Origin: Streptomyces aurantiacus
Lineage (GTDB): Bacteria; Actinomycetota; Actinomycetes; Streptomycetales; Streptomycetaceae
Assembly: GCF_027107535.1 (NCBI RefSeq)
Contig: NZ_CP114283.1
Span: forward strand, 7,874,001-7,938,000
Reading direction: 5' to 3'
Length of the DNA: 64,000 nucleotides
Positions 11,535 through 22,999 of this stretch are shown here, one piece after another (within the stretch, counting starts at the first letter, position 1; each line of letters opens with the position of its first letter). The notes under the pieces are model-generated. The model had not been told where the DNA came from and made no database searches. It saw only the letters and a program-made list of their open reading frames with translations. A program made the translations under genes and the position numbers.

Positions 11535-11630
11535 GATCCCGGTTCCGCGGAGGCGGGCCGTGGACCCTCACTCGTACGGCGGCGTGTCCGCCGACGGGCG
11601 TTGCCTCGGCGGAGGATGCCGGGGTGGCCC

Positions 11631-12134
11631 CTAACGGTCCGCGACGCGCATCTCGAACCATGTCGTCTTGCCGCGCGGGAGGAGGTCGACGCCCCAGCGG
11701 TCGGAGAGCTTGTCGACGAGGAAGAGGCCCCGGCCGCTGACGTCCGTCTCCTGGACCGGCATGAGGCAGGGGAGGCCGCGGGAGGGGTCGCGGACCTCGA
11801 CCCGGATCCAGCCCCGCCTGCGTCTCATACGGAGGCCGAAGACCCGGGCGCCCGTGTGACGCACGGCGTTGCCCACCAGCTCCGAGACCAGCAGGACCGC
11901 GTCCTCGGTCATCTTCGGTGAGAGTCCCCAGTGGCGCAGCACCACGACCTGGGCGAGCCGGCGCGCGGTCGCGGCCGACTCCGGCCGCGACGGCAGGGGT
12001 ACCTCCGCCTCGGTCGGATTGCCGAACAACTCCAGCGCCTTCAGCGCGTGTTCGTCCTCGACAGCAGGCGACCAGCGTGCCGCGGTCGCACTCCCGTGCC
12101 GCCGCGGCTGTTCGATACCCTCCAGCCCCGCCAT
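11631..12134 (-). CDS. RsbW-like ATP-binding regulatory protein (HATPase_c)
   Basis: 167 residues from the ATG at 12134. It carries the GHKL ATPase boxes of the short anti-sigma-factor type: N box in DAVLLVSELVGNAVRHTGARVFGL, G1 box in IRVEVRDPSRGLPCL, and G2 in DVSGRGLFLVDKLSDRWGVD. Streptomyces have dozens of these; they usually pair with an anti-anti-sigma factor or sigma factor elsewhere. The frame stays open upstream to 12293, but that part overlaps the repeat region and lacks family sequence. The partner is not adjacent, so the target is unknown. Confidence 0.87.
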   Translation of the reverse strand: MAGLEGIEQPRRHGSATAARWSPAVEDEHALKALELFGNPTEAEVPLPSRPESAATARRLAQVVVLRHWGLSPKMTEDAVLLVSELVGNAVRHTGARVFGLRMRRRRGWIRVEVRDPSRGLPCLMPVQETDVSGRGLFLVDKLSDRWGVDLLPRGKTTWFEMRVADR

Positions 12135-12154
12135 GACCCCATCATGGCCGCCCA

Positions 12155-12176
12155 GGGGGCGTTCCGGGGGCGTTCC
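12155..12176. repeat. Two tandem 11-bp units (GGGGGCGTTCC) close to the RsbW-like start
   Basis: GGGGGCGTTCC repeats back to back at 12155-12165 and 12166-12176, some 21 bases upstream of the ATG at 12134. On the minus strand this places it over the likely transcription start or leader. It might be an operator; it might also be a chance duplication in G-rich DNA. Confidence 0.45.
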
Positions 12177-12319
12177 GGAGGAATACGCCCCCCGGAGGCA
12201 TTCATTCCGCTGAATTCGAAAAGCATATGCCAGGGGCAGTTCGGCAGTCCGTACAGCCCACCTGACCTGCACAGACAGCCCCTGCGAGGGCAATCGCCCG
12301 CGTTCCCCGACAAGGAACC

Positions 12320-12339
12320 CTTAAGGCTGACTTAAGGCT
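12320..12339. repeat. Direct repeat CTTAAGGCT spaced by 11 bp
   Basis: CTTAAGGCT occurs at 12320-12328 and again at 12331-12339, one helical turn apart. The gap 12135-12487 has no gene. The site is about 185 bases upstream of the RsbW-like gene. Pairs of short direct repeats at 11-bp spacing are typical of SARP and PhoP sites in Streptomyces, but the bases do not match a consensus I can name. Further on (about 12388-12408) CAAGT and ACTTG form a loose inverted pair. Confidence 0.4.
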
Positions 12340-12434
12340 CGGACAAACCGCCCCTTCGGGGGACGCGGGTAAGACATCGCGTCAACTGCAAGTGGATCAG
12401 CGGAACTTGATGTGTGAGTTTCGCGGCACGGCAG

Positions 12435-12460
12435 GGCCTTTCCGAGGGAGGCGGAAGGCC
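12435..12460 (-). terminator. Probable terminator after enoyl-CoA hydratase
   Basis: GGCCTTTCCG at 12435-12444 pairs with CGGAAGGCC at 12452-12460 with one bulged T. On the minus strand it lies about 28 bases after the stop of the gene at 12488-13255. Confidence 0.6.
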
Positions 12461-12487
12461 TCCGTCACCCGACCGGGCCGTCCCTCG

Positions 12488-13255
12488 TCAGAGGAACTTC
12501 GCCTTGCCCGGGCCCTCCTCGACGAAGCTCCGCATCCCGCGCTCCCGGTCCTCCGTGGCGAACAGACCGGCGAACCAGTTCCGTTCGACGGTGAGCCCGG
12601 TCTCGATGTCCGTCTCCAGACCCGCGTCGACGCACTCCTTGGCCGCGCGCAGCGCGAGCGCCGGTCCCTGCGCGAGTTTCGCGGCCCACGCGTGCGCCTC
12701 GGCGTACACGTCGGCGGCCGGTACGACGCGGTCCACCAGGCCGAGGGACAGCGCCTCGTCGGCCTTGACCATGCGGCCGGTGAAGATGAGGTCCTTCGCC
12801 CGGGAAGGGCCGATGAGACGGGACAGGCGCTGGGTGCCGCCCGCGCCCGGGATCAGGCCGAGGAGGATCTCCGGCTGGCCCAGCTTCGCGTTGTCCGCGG
12901 CGATGCGGAAGTCGGCGCAGAGCGCCAGCTCGCAGCCCCCGCCCAGCGCGTAACCGGTCACGGCGGCGACGACCGGCTTGGGGATGCGGGTCACGGCGGT
13001 GAAGGAGTCCTGCAGGGCCCTGGAGCGTACGACCATCGCCGCATGGTCCATGGCCTGCATCTCCTTGATGTCCGCGCCGGCCGCGAACACCTTCTCGCCG
13101 CCGTAGAGAATCACCGCGCGCACGTCCTCGCGGCGCGTGGCCTCCTCGGCGAGCTCCTTGAGGCGGTCCTGGGTGGCGACGTCCAGCGCGTTCATCGGCG
13201 GACGGTCGAGGCGGATCGTGCCGACACCTTCGGCGACTTCGAGATGCACAGTCAT
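12488..13255 (-). CDS. Enoyl-CoA hydratase/isomerase family protein
   Basis: 255 residues, a complete crotonase fold. The oxyanion-hole segments are seen: EKVFAAGADIKEMQ and VTGYALGGGCELALCADFRIA. The core AKLGQPEILLGLIPGAGGTQRLSRLIG follows and carries the usual Glu of hydratases. It hydrates 2-enoyl-CoA in beta-oxidation or a related pathway; the substrate chain length is not readable. It stands alone between terminators, in the same direction as the L,D-transpeptidase genes. Confidence 0.93.
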   Translation of the reverse strand: MTVHLEVAEGVGTIRLDRPPMNALDVATQDRLKELAEEATRREDVRAVILYGGEKVFAAGADIKEMQAMDHAAMVVRSRALQDSFTAVTRIPKPVVAAVTGYALGGGCELALCADFRIAADNAKLGQPEILLGLIPGAGGTQRLSRLIGPSRAKDLIFTGRMVKADEALSLGLVDRVVPAADVYAEAHAWAAKLAQGPALALRAAKECVDAGLETDIETGLTVERNWFAGLFATEDRERGMRSFVEEGPGKAKFL

Positions 13256-13283
13256 GAGGGCAGGTTAACGGTGACTAACGACA

Positions 13284-13327
13284 ACGGCCCCGGTGTGCTC
13301 CGTCACAGAGCGGCACACCGGGGCCGT
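13284..13327 (-). terminator. Terminator after first L,D-transpeptidase, 15-bp perfect stem
   Basis: ACGGCCCCGGTGTGC at 13284-13298 pairs perfectly with GCACACCGGGGCCGT at 13313-13327. It lies about 80 bases after the stop of the 13405-14652 gene on the minus strand. Confidence 0.8.
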
Positions 13328-13404
13328 ACGGGTCCTGAGGACCTGAAGGCCCGGGAAACCGGGGACCCGCAGGCCGTGGGGGCGGAGTCAGCGCCCCCGG
13401 GCGA

Positions 13405-14652
13405 TCACGCCGTCCACTTCTCCCACGACATGTTCCAGCCGTTGAGTCCGTTGTCCGGCTCCACGATCCGGTCGTTGGAGTTCTTCACGACGACCACGTC
13501 ACCGATGATCGAGCGGTCGAAGAACCATGCTGCCGGCGCACCCCGGTCACCGCCGCCGCGCTGGTCGCGCAGGCCGATGCAGCCGTGGCTGGCGTTGTAG
13601 TTGCCGAAGGCGCCGCCGGCCCAGTAGTTGCCGTGCAGGAAGGTGCCCGACGTGGTCAGGCGCATCGCGTCCGGCACGTCCTTGATGTCGTACTCGCCGC
13701 CGTAGCCGACCGTCTCGCCGTTCATGCGGGTCACCCTGAGGCGCTCGCTGATGACCATCTGGCCGTTCCAGGTCTCGTAGCCGGGCTTGCCCGTGGTCAC
13801 CGGGATGGTCTTGATGACCTTGCCGTCGCGCTTGACCGTCATCTTCTTGGTCTTGACGTCGACGGTGGAGACCTGGCTGCGGCCGATCGTGAACTTCACG
13901 GTCTTGGCCTGCTCGCCGTAGACACCCGGCCGCCCCTCGACCCCGTCGAGGTTGAGGGTGACGGTGACCTTCGTGCCGGGCTTCCAGTACTTCTCCGGGC
14001 GGAAGTCGAGGCGGTCGTTGCCGAACCAGTGGCCCTCGACGTCGACCGCGGGCTCGGTCTTGATGTCGATCGCCTTCTCGATGTCCTCGGGGTGCGTGAT
14101 GCCCCGGGTGAAGCGGACCGAGAAGGGCATGCCGACGCCGACCTTGGAACCGTCCTCCGGCGTGAAGATGCCCACGAAGGTGTTCTTCGGGGTCAGCGTG
14201 GTGAAGGCGGACTCCTCAGCGGCCTGCCGGCCGTCGGAGTCCTTGGCCACCGCGTGGACCTTGTACTTGGTGGACGCCGCGAGATGCGTGGCGGGCGTCC
14301 AGGTCGCGCCCCCGTCGGTGATCTTCCCCTCGACCGGGTTGCCCTTGGTGTCCTCGACCTTGACCTCGGTCAGCTTGCCCTTGGCGGCCGTCACCTTCAG
14401 CGCGCCGCTGGTCTTCACGGCGTCCGTGCCGTTCTTCGGGGCTATGGTGACGACCGCCTGCGAGACCTTGGTGTCCGTCCGGCTCGAATCCTCGCCCTTG
14501 CCCTTCCCCTCGCCGGACCCGGAGTCCGAGTCCCCTCCCCCGCCGCAGGCGGCCACGAAGAGCAGCAGCACCCCGAGCAGAAGTGCCAGGGCCCCCTTGC
14601 CGCTTCGTGTCCGCGCGCCAACCGACGCCCCCGATATCGGTCGCCCGTTCAA
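13405..14652 (-). CDS. L,D-transpeptidase, lipoprotein with Ig-like domains
   Basis: 415 residues. A lipobox LLLFVAAC places the lipidated cysteine at residue 36, followed by a Gly/Ser/Lys-rich tether. Two Ig-like domains of the mycobacterial Ldt type come next (WTPATHLAASTKYKVHAVAKD, PVDVEGHWFGNDRLDFRPEKYW). The YkuD catalytic domain ends the chain, with the histidine in GTFLHGNYW and catalytic Cys358 in SHGCIGLRD. These enzymes form 3-3 cross-links in peptidoglycan at the outer face of the membrane. A similar gene lies directly upstream with the same direction, so the two look like a duplication. Confidence 0.95.
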   Translation of the reverse strand: MNGRPISGASVGARTRSGKGALALLLGVLLLFVAACGGGGDSDSGSGEGKGKGEDSSRTDTKVSQAVVTIAPKNGTDAVKTSGALKVTAAKGKLTEVKVEDTKGNPVEGKITDGGATWTPATHLAASTKYKVHAVAKDSDGRQAAEESAFTTLTPKNTFVGIFTPEDGSKVGVGMPFSVRFTRGITHPEDIEKAIDIKTEPAVDVEGHWFGNDRLDFRPEKYWKPGTKVTVTLNLDGVEGRPGVYGEQAKTVKFTIGRSQVSTVDVKTKKMTVKRDGKVIKTIPVTTGKPGYETWNGQMVISERLRVTRMNGETVGYGGEYDIKDVPDAMRLTTSGTFLHGNYWAGGAFGNYNASHGCIGLRDQRGGGDRGAPAAWFFDRSIIGDVVVVKNSNDRIVEPDNGLNGWNMSWEKWTA

Positions 14653-14832
14653 GTTCGTTCTCCCCTCGCACGGCCTGGTCAGGCCCGCACTACCGCGCGT
14701 CCCACGCCGCGCATCGCGCTAATTAATCACACTGCCAGGCGTGATGGCCTCCCGGGAATGTCACCGTTCCGTCCCAACTCACGGTGCCGGCCGCGCCACC
14801 GGATCCCTCCCTGTGCGTACCCCTATGTCGGT

Positions 14833-16062
14833 CTACTTCACCGCGGAGCCCGCTTTCCACGCCTTCCAGTCCATGTTCCACCCGCCGAGGCCGTTGTCGG
14901 GAGCGACCTTCTTGTCGTCGCTGTTGACCACCTCGACGACGTCACCGACGAGGCTGCGGTCGAAGAACCAGCCCGCCGGGGTCGCGGAGCTGCCGCCCTT
15001 CACGTCGCGCAGGCCCACACAGCCGTGGCTGACGTTGGCGGTGCCGAACACGCCCTGCGCCCAGTAGTTGCCGTGCAGGAAGGTCCCGGAGGAGGTGAGG
15101 CGCATCGCGTGCGGCACGTCCGGGATGTCGTACTCGCCCTTGCCGTCGGCCCGTTTGAAACCGACGGTGGCCCCGTTCATCCGGGTCACCTCCAGCATCT
15201 CGGTGACGACCATCTTCCCGTTGTACGTCGTGCTCGTGGGGGCGCCCGCGGTGATCGGCACGGTGGACAGGAGCGCTCCGTCGCGGCGTACCTCCATGGT
15301 GTGGGCCGCCGCGTCGACGACGCTGACCTGACTGCGGCCGACCGTGAAGGAGAACGTCCGGTACTGCAGCCCGTACACGCCCGGAGCCGCCTCGACGTCC
15401 CGCAGCCGCAGCTCGACGGTGACCTTCGTGCCCGGCTTCCAGTACGTCTCGGGGCGGAAGTCCAGCCGGTTCCGGCCGAACCAGTGCGGGGCGATCTCCG
15501 CCTTCGGCACGGACGTCACGCGGATCGCGCGCTCGACCGCCGCCCGGTCGCGGATCCGGCGGTTGAACTCCAGCGACACGATCATCCCGGTGCCGACGGT
15601 CGAGCGGTTCTCCGGCACGACGTAGCCGATGAACCGCTCGTCGGGGACGTACGTCGTGAACGTCACGTGCCGGGCCACCCGCCGGCCGTGGCCGTCGAGC
15701 GCGACCGCGTCCACCGCGTACTTGGCGGCCAGCGCGAGCCTCGGGTCGTCGGGCTTCCAGGTCGTGCCGTCCCCGACGATCCGGCCGGGCACCGGGGAGT
15801 CCTGCGCGTCCTGCGACTTCACGACCTTCACCGACTCCAGGCGCCCGGCCGGCACCCGCACCCTCAGCCCCTCCTCGGGGCGTACGCCCCGGCTCCCGTC
15901 GTCCGGCGAGACGCGGATGGTGTCCTCGGCCGACCGGGGCTTGCCGAGCATCCCGTCCGTGCCGTGCGAGGTGCATCCCGCGGCTCCGGCGAGCAGGCCC
16001 GCCCATGTCAGTACGGCGGCCAGCGCGGCCCCTGCGCGCCGCGCGCGCCTCTGTGCGTGCAT
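14833..16062 (-). CDS. Second L,D-transpeptidase, lipoprotein
   Basis: 409 residues from the ATG at 16062; a GTG lies directly before it. The signal ends in a lipobox LAGAAGC with Cys30. The architecture equals the neighbour: Ig-like domains (PHWFGRNRLDFRPETYWKPG) then YkuD with GTFLHGNYWAQGVFGTANVS and catalytic Cys348 in SHGCVGLRD. It shares long blocks with the protein at 13405-14652 but its lipoprotein N-terminus and Ig domains differ. Both could act in 3-3 cross-linking, possibly at different growth stages. The gap of about 180 bp between the two is without a gene. Confidence 0.94.
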   Translation of the reverse strand: MHAQRRARRAGAALAAVLTWAGLLAGAAGCTSHGTDGMLGKPRSAEDTIRVSPDDGSRGVRPEEGLRVRVPAGRLESVKVVKSQDAQDSPVPGRIVGDGTTWKPDDPRLALAAKYAVDAVALDGHGRRVARHVTFTTYVPDERFIGYVVPENRSTVGTGMIVSLEFNRRIRDRAAVERAIRVTSVPKAEIAPHWFGRNRLDFRPETYWKPGTKVTVELRLRDVEAAPGVYGLQYRTFSFTVGRSQVSVVDAAAHTMEVRRDGALLSTVPITAGAPTSTTYNGKMVVTEMLEVTRMNGATVGFKRADGKGEYDIPDVPHAMRLTSSGTFLHGNYWAQGVFGTANVSHGCVGLRDVKGGSSATPAGWFFDRSLVGDVVEVVNSDDKKVAPDNGLGGWNMDWKAWKAGSAVK

Positions 16063-16298
16063 CACGTGGGGCCCAACGACCGAGGCGGCCCCGGGGAAGT
16101 GGGGTGGTGCCGCGGCCCGCCGTGACGGGTGAGGTGGTGTGGCCCGCCTGCCGGGGCCGGTCAGCCCCCGCCTCGGGAGACGTGAGTGCGAGCCCGGCTC
16201 TGGGCAGAACAGTGGGGAGGACGACACGACAGGGAGCCGCGGCCGGGACGCCGCGGCCCTCCTCGTGCCGCTCCGACCGAGCCGCGGGAGGGCGTCAG

Positions 16299-18617
16299 GT
16301 GTCGAGCGCAGCCGATCAGGAGGCAGTGCGGGAGGGGCTCGTCCCCGGCCGTGGGCTGCCTGTGCAGCCCGGACCCGTCCAGCCCGGCCCCGTGCTGAAC
16401 GGCACGGCGCGTACGGAGCCGGGCGTCTCCGTCTGGCCGGGCACGCCGACCCCGCTCGGGGCGCGCTTCAGGACCGGGCCCGACGGCGTCTCGGGCACCA
16501 ACTTCGCGCTCTGGGCGGGCGGGGCCGAGTCGGTCGAGCTCTGTCTCTTCGGCACGGAGGACGGCGAGGGCCGCGGAGACGGCGGGGACACCGAGATCCG
16601 GGTCCCGCTGACCGAACTGACCCACGAGATCTGGCACGGCTTCGTGCCCGGCGTACGGCCCGGACAGCGGTACGGCTTCCGGGTGCACGGCCGCTGGGAT
16701 CCGTGGACGGGGGCTCGCTGGAACCCCGCGAAGCTGCTCCTCGATCCGTACGCCCGTGCCGTGGACGGCGCCGGACAGGACGAGTACGGCAGCCTGCCGC
16801 CGCAGGTGTACGGGCATGTGCGGGACTGGCCCCAGCAGCAGGTCGCCGACACCGTGCGCGACGACCGGGACTCGGCGCCGTACGTCCCCAAGGGTGTCGT
16901 CGTGCACGACGACACACCCGACGACGAGTGGACGGACGACCGCCGCCCGAAGACGCCGTGGGCGGACTCCGTCATCTACGAACTGCACGTCCGGGGGTTC
17001 ACGAAGCTGCACCCGGGGATCCCCGAGGAGCTGCGGGGCACGTACGCCGGGCTGGCGCACCCGGCGGCGATCGAGCACCTCGTGGCGCTCGGGGTGACGG
17101 CCGTCGAGCTGCTGCCGGTGCACCAGTTCGCGCACGAGGACCATCTGCTGCGCCGGGGCATGAAGAACTACTGGGGCTACAACTCCATCGGCTACTTCGC
17201 CCCGCACGCCGGATACGCGGCCTCCGGGACCAACGGCCAGCAGGTCGGCGAGTTCAAGCGCATGGTGCGCGCGCTGCACGCCGCCGGGATCGAGGTCATC
17301 CTCGACGTGGTCTACAACCACACGGCGGAGGCGGGCGAGCTGGGCCCGACGCTGTCGCTGCGCGGGATCGACAACCGCGGCTACTACCGGCTGCAGAACG
17401 ACGCCCGGCGGTACGCGGACTACACGGGCTGCGGGAACACCCTGCACGTCGTCCAGCCGCACGTGCTGCGCCTGATCACGGACTCGCTCCGCTACTGGGT
17501 GACGGAGATGGGCGTCGACGGCTTCCGGTTCGACCTGGCTGCCGCGCTGGCCAGGTCCATGCACGACGTCGACATGCTGTCCCCGTTCCTCGCCGTCATC
17601 GCGCAGGATCCGGTGCTGCGCCGCGTGAAGCTGATCGCGGAGCCGTGGGACGTCGGTTCCGGCGGCTACCAGGTGGGGGCCTTCCCTCCCCTGTGGACCG
17701 AGTGGAACGACCGCTACCGCAACGCCGTACGGGACTTCTGGCGGGGCGCGCTGCCGGACGTGCGGGACCTCGGGTACCGGCTGTCCGGGTCGAGCGACCT
17801 GTACGCGTGGGGCGGGCGGCGGCCGTACGCGTCGGTGAACTTCGTGACCGCGCACGACGGGTTCACCCTGCGGGACCTGGTGTCGTACGAGCGCAAGCAC
17901 AACGAGGCCAACGGCGAGGGGAACCGGGACGGCACCGACGACAACCGGGCGTGGAACTGCGGGGCGGAGGGCGAGACCGAGGACGCCCGGGTACACGGTC
18001 TGCGGCGCCGCCAGCTGCGCAACCTCCTCACCACCCTGCTGCTCTCCACGGGCGTCCCGATGCTGGTCGCGGGCGACGAACTGGGGCGGACCCAGGGCGG
18101 CAACAACAACGCGTACTGCCAGGACAACGAGATCAGCTGGCTCGACTGGAGCCTGCTGGACGACCCCGGCTGGCGGGCCCTGTTCGACCTGACGTCCCGT
18201 CTGATCGCGCTGCGCCACGCCCACCCCGTGCTCCGGCGGCGCGCCTTCTTCTCCGGCCGGTCCCATTCGGCCGACGGACTGCGGGACCTGGCGTGGTTCA
18301 CCGCACGCGGCACCGAGATGACGGAACGGGACTGGTACGCGCCCGCGGGGACGCTGGGGATGTACCTGTCCGGCCGGGACATCCCCGGGCGGGACGCGCG
18401 GGGTGTGCCCGTGACGGACGACAGCTTCCTCGCGGTGCTGCACGCGGGCGACCGGCCCGCGGACTTCGTCCTGCCGGGCCCGCCGTGGGCCGAGGCGTAC
18501 GAGGTCGTCGTCGACACGTCGCGGGAGGAGCAGGGCGCTCCGCCCGGGGTGGTGCACCGGGCGGGGGGAACGGTCACGGTGCCGGCACGGGCGGTCCTGC
18601 TGCTGCGGGTGCGGTGA
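16299..18617 (+). CDS. glgX: Glycogen debranching enzyme GlgX (isoamylase type, GH13_11)
   Basis: 772 residues from GTG 16299, which has GGGAGGGCG before it. N-terminal CBM48-type domain (PTPLGARFRTGPDGVSGTNF) and a GH13 barrel follow. Catalytic Asp412 is in GVDGFRFDLAAALA and the acid Glu448 in LIAEPWDVG; the DVVYNHTAE and SVNFVTAHDGFT boxes are present. It removes alpha-1,6 branches, mainly short stubs left by glycogen phosphorylase. The open frame extends far upstream without protein-like content. About 13 kb separate it from glgP, yet both would act on the same polymer. Confidence 0.96.
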   Translation: MSSAADQEAVREGLVPGRGLPVQPGPVQPGPVLNGTARTEPGVSVWPGTPTPLGARFRTGPDGVSGTNFALWAGGAESVELCLFGTEDGEGRGDGGDTEIRVPLTELTHEIWHGFVPGVRPGQRYGFRVHGRWDPWTGARWNPAKLLLDPYARAVDGAGQDEYGSLPPQVYGHVRDWPQQQVADTVRDDRDSAPYVPKGVVVHDDTPDDEWTDDRRPKTPWADSVIYELHVRGFTKLHPGIPEELRGTYAGLAHPAAIEHLVALGVTAVELLPVHQFAHEDHLLRRGMKNYWGYNSIGYFAPHAGYAASGTNGQQVGEFKRMVRALHAAGIEVILDVVYNHTAEAGELGPTLSLRGIDNRGYYRLQNDARRYADYTGCGNTLHVVQPHVLRLITDSLRYWVTEMGVDGFRFDLAAALARSMHDVDMLSPFLAVIAQDPVLRRVKLIAEPWDVGSGGYQVGAFPPLWTEWNDRYRNAVRDFWRGALPDVRDLGYRLSGSSDLYAWGGRRPYASVNFVTAHDGFTLRDLVSYERKHNEANGEGNRDGTDDNRAWNCGAEGETEDARVHGLRRRQLRNLLTTLLLSTGVPMLVAGDELGRTQGGNNNAYCQDNEISWLDWSLLDDPGWRALFDLTSRLIALRHAHPVLRRRAFFSGRSHSADGLRDLAWFTARGTEMTERDWYAPAGTLGMYLSGRDIPGRDARGVPVTDDSFLAVLHAGDRPADFVLPGPPWAEAYEVVVDTSREEQGAPPGVVHRAGGTVTVPARAVLLLRVR

Positions 18618-18639
18618 CGGGGCGGCGCGTCCTGGGCGA

Positions 18640-18740
18640 TGCGCGGGAGCGTCGCCCGGACCGCGTCGGGGAGTCGAACTGTGGTGGTCCTGCCCGCGCC
18701 GGACGGGTCGAGGACGCCGAAGATCCCGGGCTCCCCGACG
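18640..18740 (-). pseudogene. Possible relic of an ABC-transporter ATPase (Walker A region)
   Basis: In the 260-bp gap between glgX and the exporter genes, one minus-strand frame reads IFGVLDPSGAGRTTTVR. It resembles the start of a DrrA-like ABC ATPase (IFG-L-GPNGAGK-TTVR) but has Asp for the first Gly and Arg for the Walker lysine. The frame continues as LPDAVRATLPRIAQDAPP, which is not ABC-like, and I see no other ABC motif around it. If real, it is a decayed leftover. The match rests on about 17 residues, so chance is possible. Confidence 0.35.
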
Positions 18741-18878
18741 ACTGCCGACGGCGCCCGTGCACCTTGCGGTCCCGGCTGTACGACTCCTCGAACACGCAGG
18801 TCGTAGGACCAGCGACGGATCCGGACCCGGCCAAAACTCGGTGGGCGATGTCGGTGCCGATCCGTAGGCTCGCTGCTG

Positions 18879-21097
<2,219 letters not shown>

Positions 21098-21101
<4 letters not shown>

Positions 21102-22999
21102 CGGCGCCCACGACCACCGCGCCGACGGACGACCACGACGAGAACGACCGGAGCGGCGGGCGGGGCGGGGCGCGGCCGTCGCCGGTCGAGGACGGCGACC
21201 CCTTCGACCGTGACGCGCTCCCCGCGCCTCCGCGTGCGACGGCCACCCTCCTGCGGTCCCTGCTCTCGCCGCTGAAGGCCCGCGTGGTCCTCGCGGCGGT
21301 CCTCCTCCTGCTCCAGCAGGCGGCGGTGCAGGCGGGCCCGCTCCTCGTGGCGTATGCCATCGACCGCGCCGTACCGGCCCTGCGCGACGACGACCACGGC
21401 CCGCTGATCGCGGTGGCCGTCGCCTACGCGCTGTGCTCGGTGGCGGCCGGCGCCCTCCAGTACGGCTTCGTCCTCGCGTCCGCCCGCGTCAACCAGGACG
21501 TCCTGCTCGACCTGCGCGGCAGGATCTTCCGCCACGCGCAGGCGCTCAGCGTCGACTTCCACGAGCGCTACACCTCGGGCCGGCTCATCTCGCGTTCCAC
21601 GACGGACGTCGAGTCGCTGCGCGAACTGCTCAGCGAGGGCCTCCAGGAGCTCATCACCGTCATCCTGTCGTTCGTCTACATCTCGGCGATGCTGCTCTGG
21701 CTGGACCTCGGCCTGGGCGCGGTCGCGGTCGCGTCGTTCGTGCCGCTGTACCTGCTCATCCGGCTCTACCAGCGCCGCGCCGGGCGGATCTTCGGCCTCC
21801 GCTCGACCGCCATCGCCGCCGTCATCGTGAAGTTCGCGGAGACGATGAACGGCATCAGGCCGGTCCGCGCCTTCCGCCGCGAGGCCGTCAACGACGCGGA
21901 CTTCGGCGCGCTCAACAGCCGTCACGAACGCATCAACGGCGACGCCATCCTGGAGATGGCCCGCTATGTCATCGGCTCCCGTCTGGTCGCCAACACGGCG
22001 GTCGCGGGGATCGTGCTGTGGGGCGCCCACCGGGTGGCCTCCGGCTCACTGGCGCTGGGCGTGCTGGCCGCCGCGGTGCTGTACCTGCGCCGCCTGTACG
22101 ACCCGATCGACCGGCTCGGCATGTTCCTCAACTCGTACCAGTCGGCGGCCGCCTCGCTGGAGAAGATCGCGGGCCTGCTGGCCCAGGTGCCCACGGTGCC
22201 GGAGCCCGCGCGGCCCCGCACCCTTCCCGCGCCGAAGTCCGAACACCCGGGCCGCGAGGTCGTCTTCGACGACGTCCGCTTCGCCTACCGCACGGGCGGC
22301 GAGGTCCTCCCGGCCTTCTCGCTGACGCTCCCGGCGGGCCAGACCGTCGCCGTGGTCGGCACGACGGGCGCGGGCAAGTCGACACTGGCCAAGCTCCTGG
22401 CCCGTTTCTACGACCCCACGGAGGGCCGGGTCGCCCTGGACGGCGTGGATCTGCGCGAGCTCCCGGTGCCCGAACTGCGCCGCGGTGTCGTCATGGTGAC
22501 GCAGGAGGCCTTCCTGTTCTCCGGCACGGTCGCCGAGAACATCGCCATCGGCCGCCCCGACGCCTCCCGCGAGGACATCGAGCGGGCCGCGAAGGCCATC
22601 GGCGCCCATGACTTCATCGGCGCCCTGCCGGACGGCTACGACACGGACGTACGCAAGAGGGGCGGACGCATCTCCGCCGGGCAGCGGCAACTCGTCGCGT
22701 TCGCACGGGCGTTGCTCGCCGACCCGGCGGTCCTCATCCTCGACGAGGCGACCAGCTCCCTGGACGTGCCGGGCGAACGGGCCGTCCAGCGCGCCATGCT
22801 CACGGTCCTGCGCGGGCGTACCGCGGTGGTCATCGCCCACCGTCTGTCGACGGTCGAGATCGCCGACCGGGTCCTCGTCATGGAACACGGCCGCATCGTC
22901 GAGGACGGCAGTCCCGAGCGGCTGATCGCGGACACGGGCCGGTTCGCGGACCTGCACCGGGCGTGGCGGGACAGCCTCGTCCAAGGACACGCCGAGTGA
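21098..22999 (+). CDS. ABC exporter half, catalytic-site subunit
   Basis: 633 residues. The transmembrane domain covers residues ~60-340; the ATPase is C-terminal. Walker A GTTGAGKST, Q-loop MVTQEAFLF, Walker B VLILDEATSSLD and the H-loop IAHRLSTVE are all intact. The signature is off-consensus: RISAGQRQL. In a heterodimer the intact Walker A and B of this chain would face the intact LSGGQ of the 740-residue partner, giving one working site. It starts at an ATGA overlap with that gene and is itself overlapped by the next gene. No signal peptide. Substrate unknown. Confidence 0.92.
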
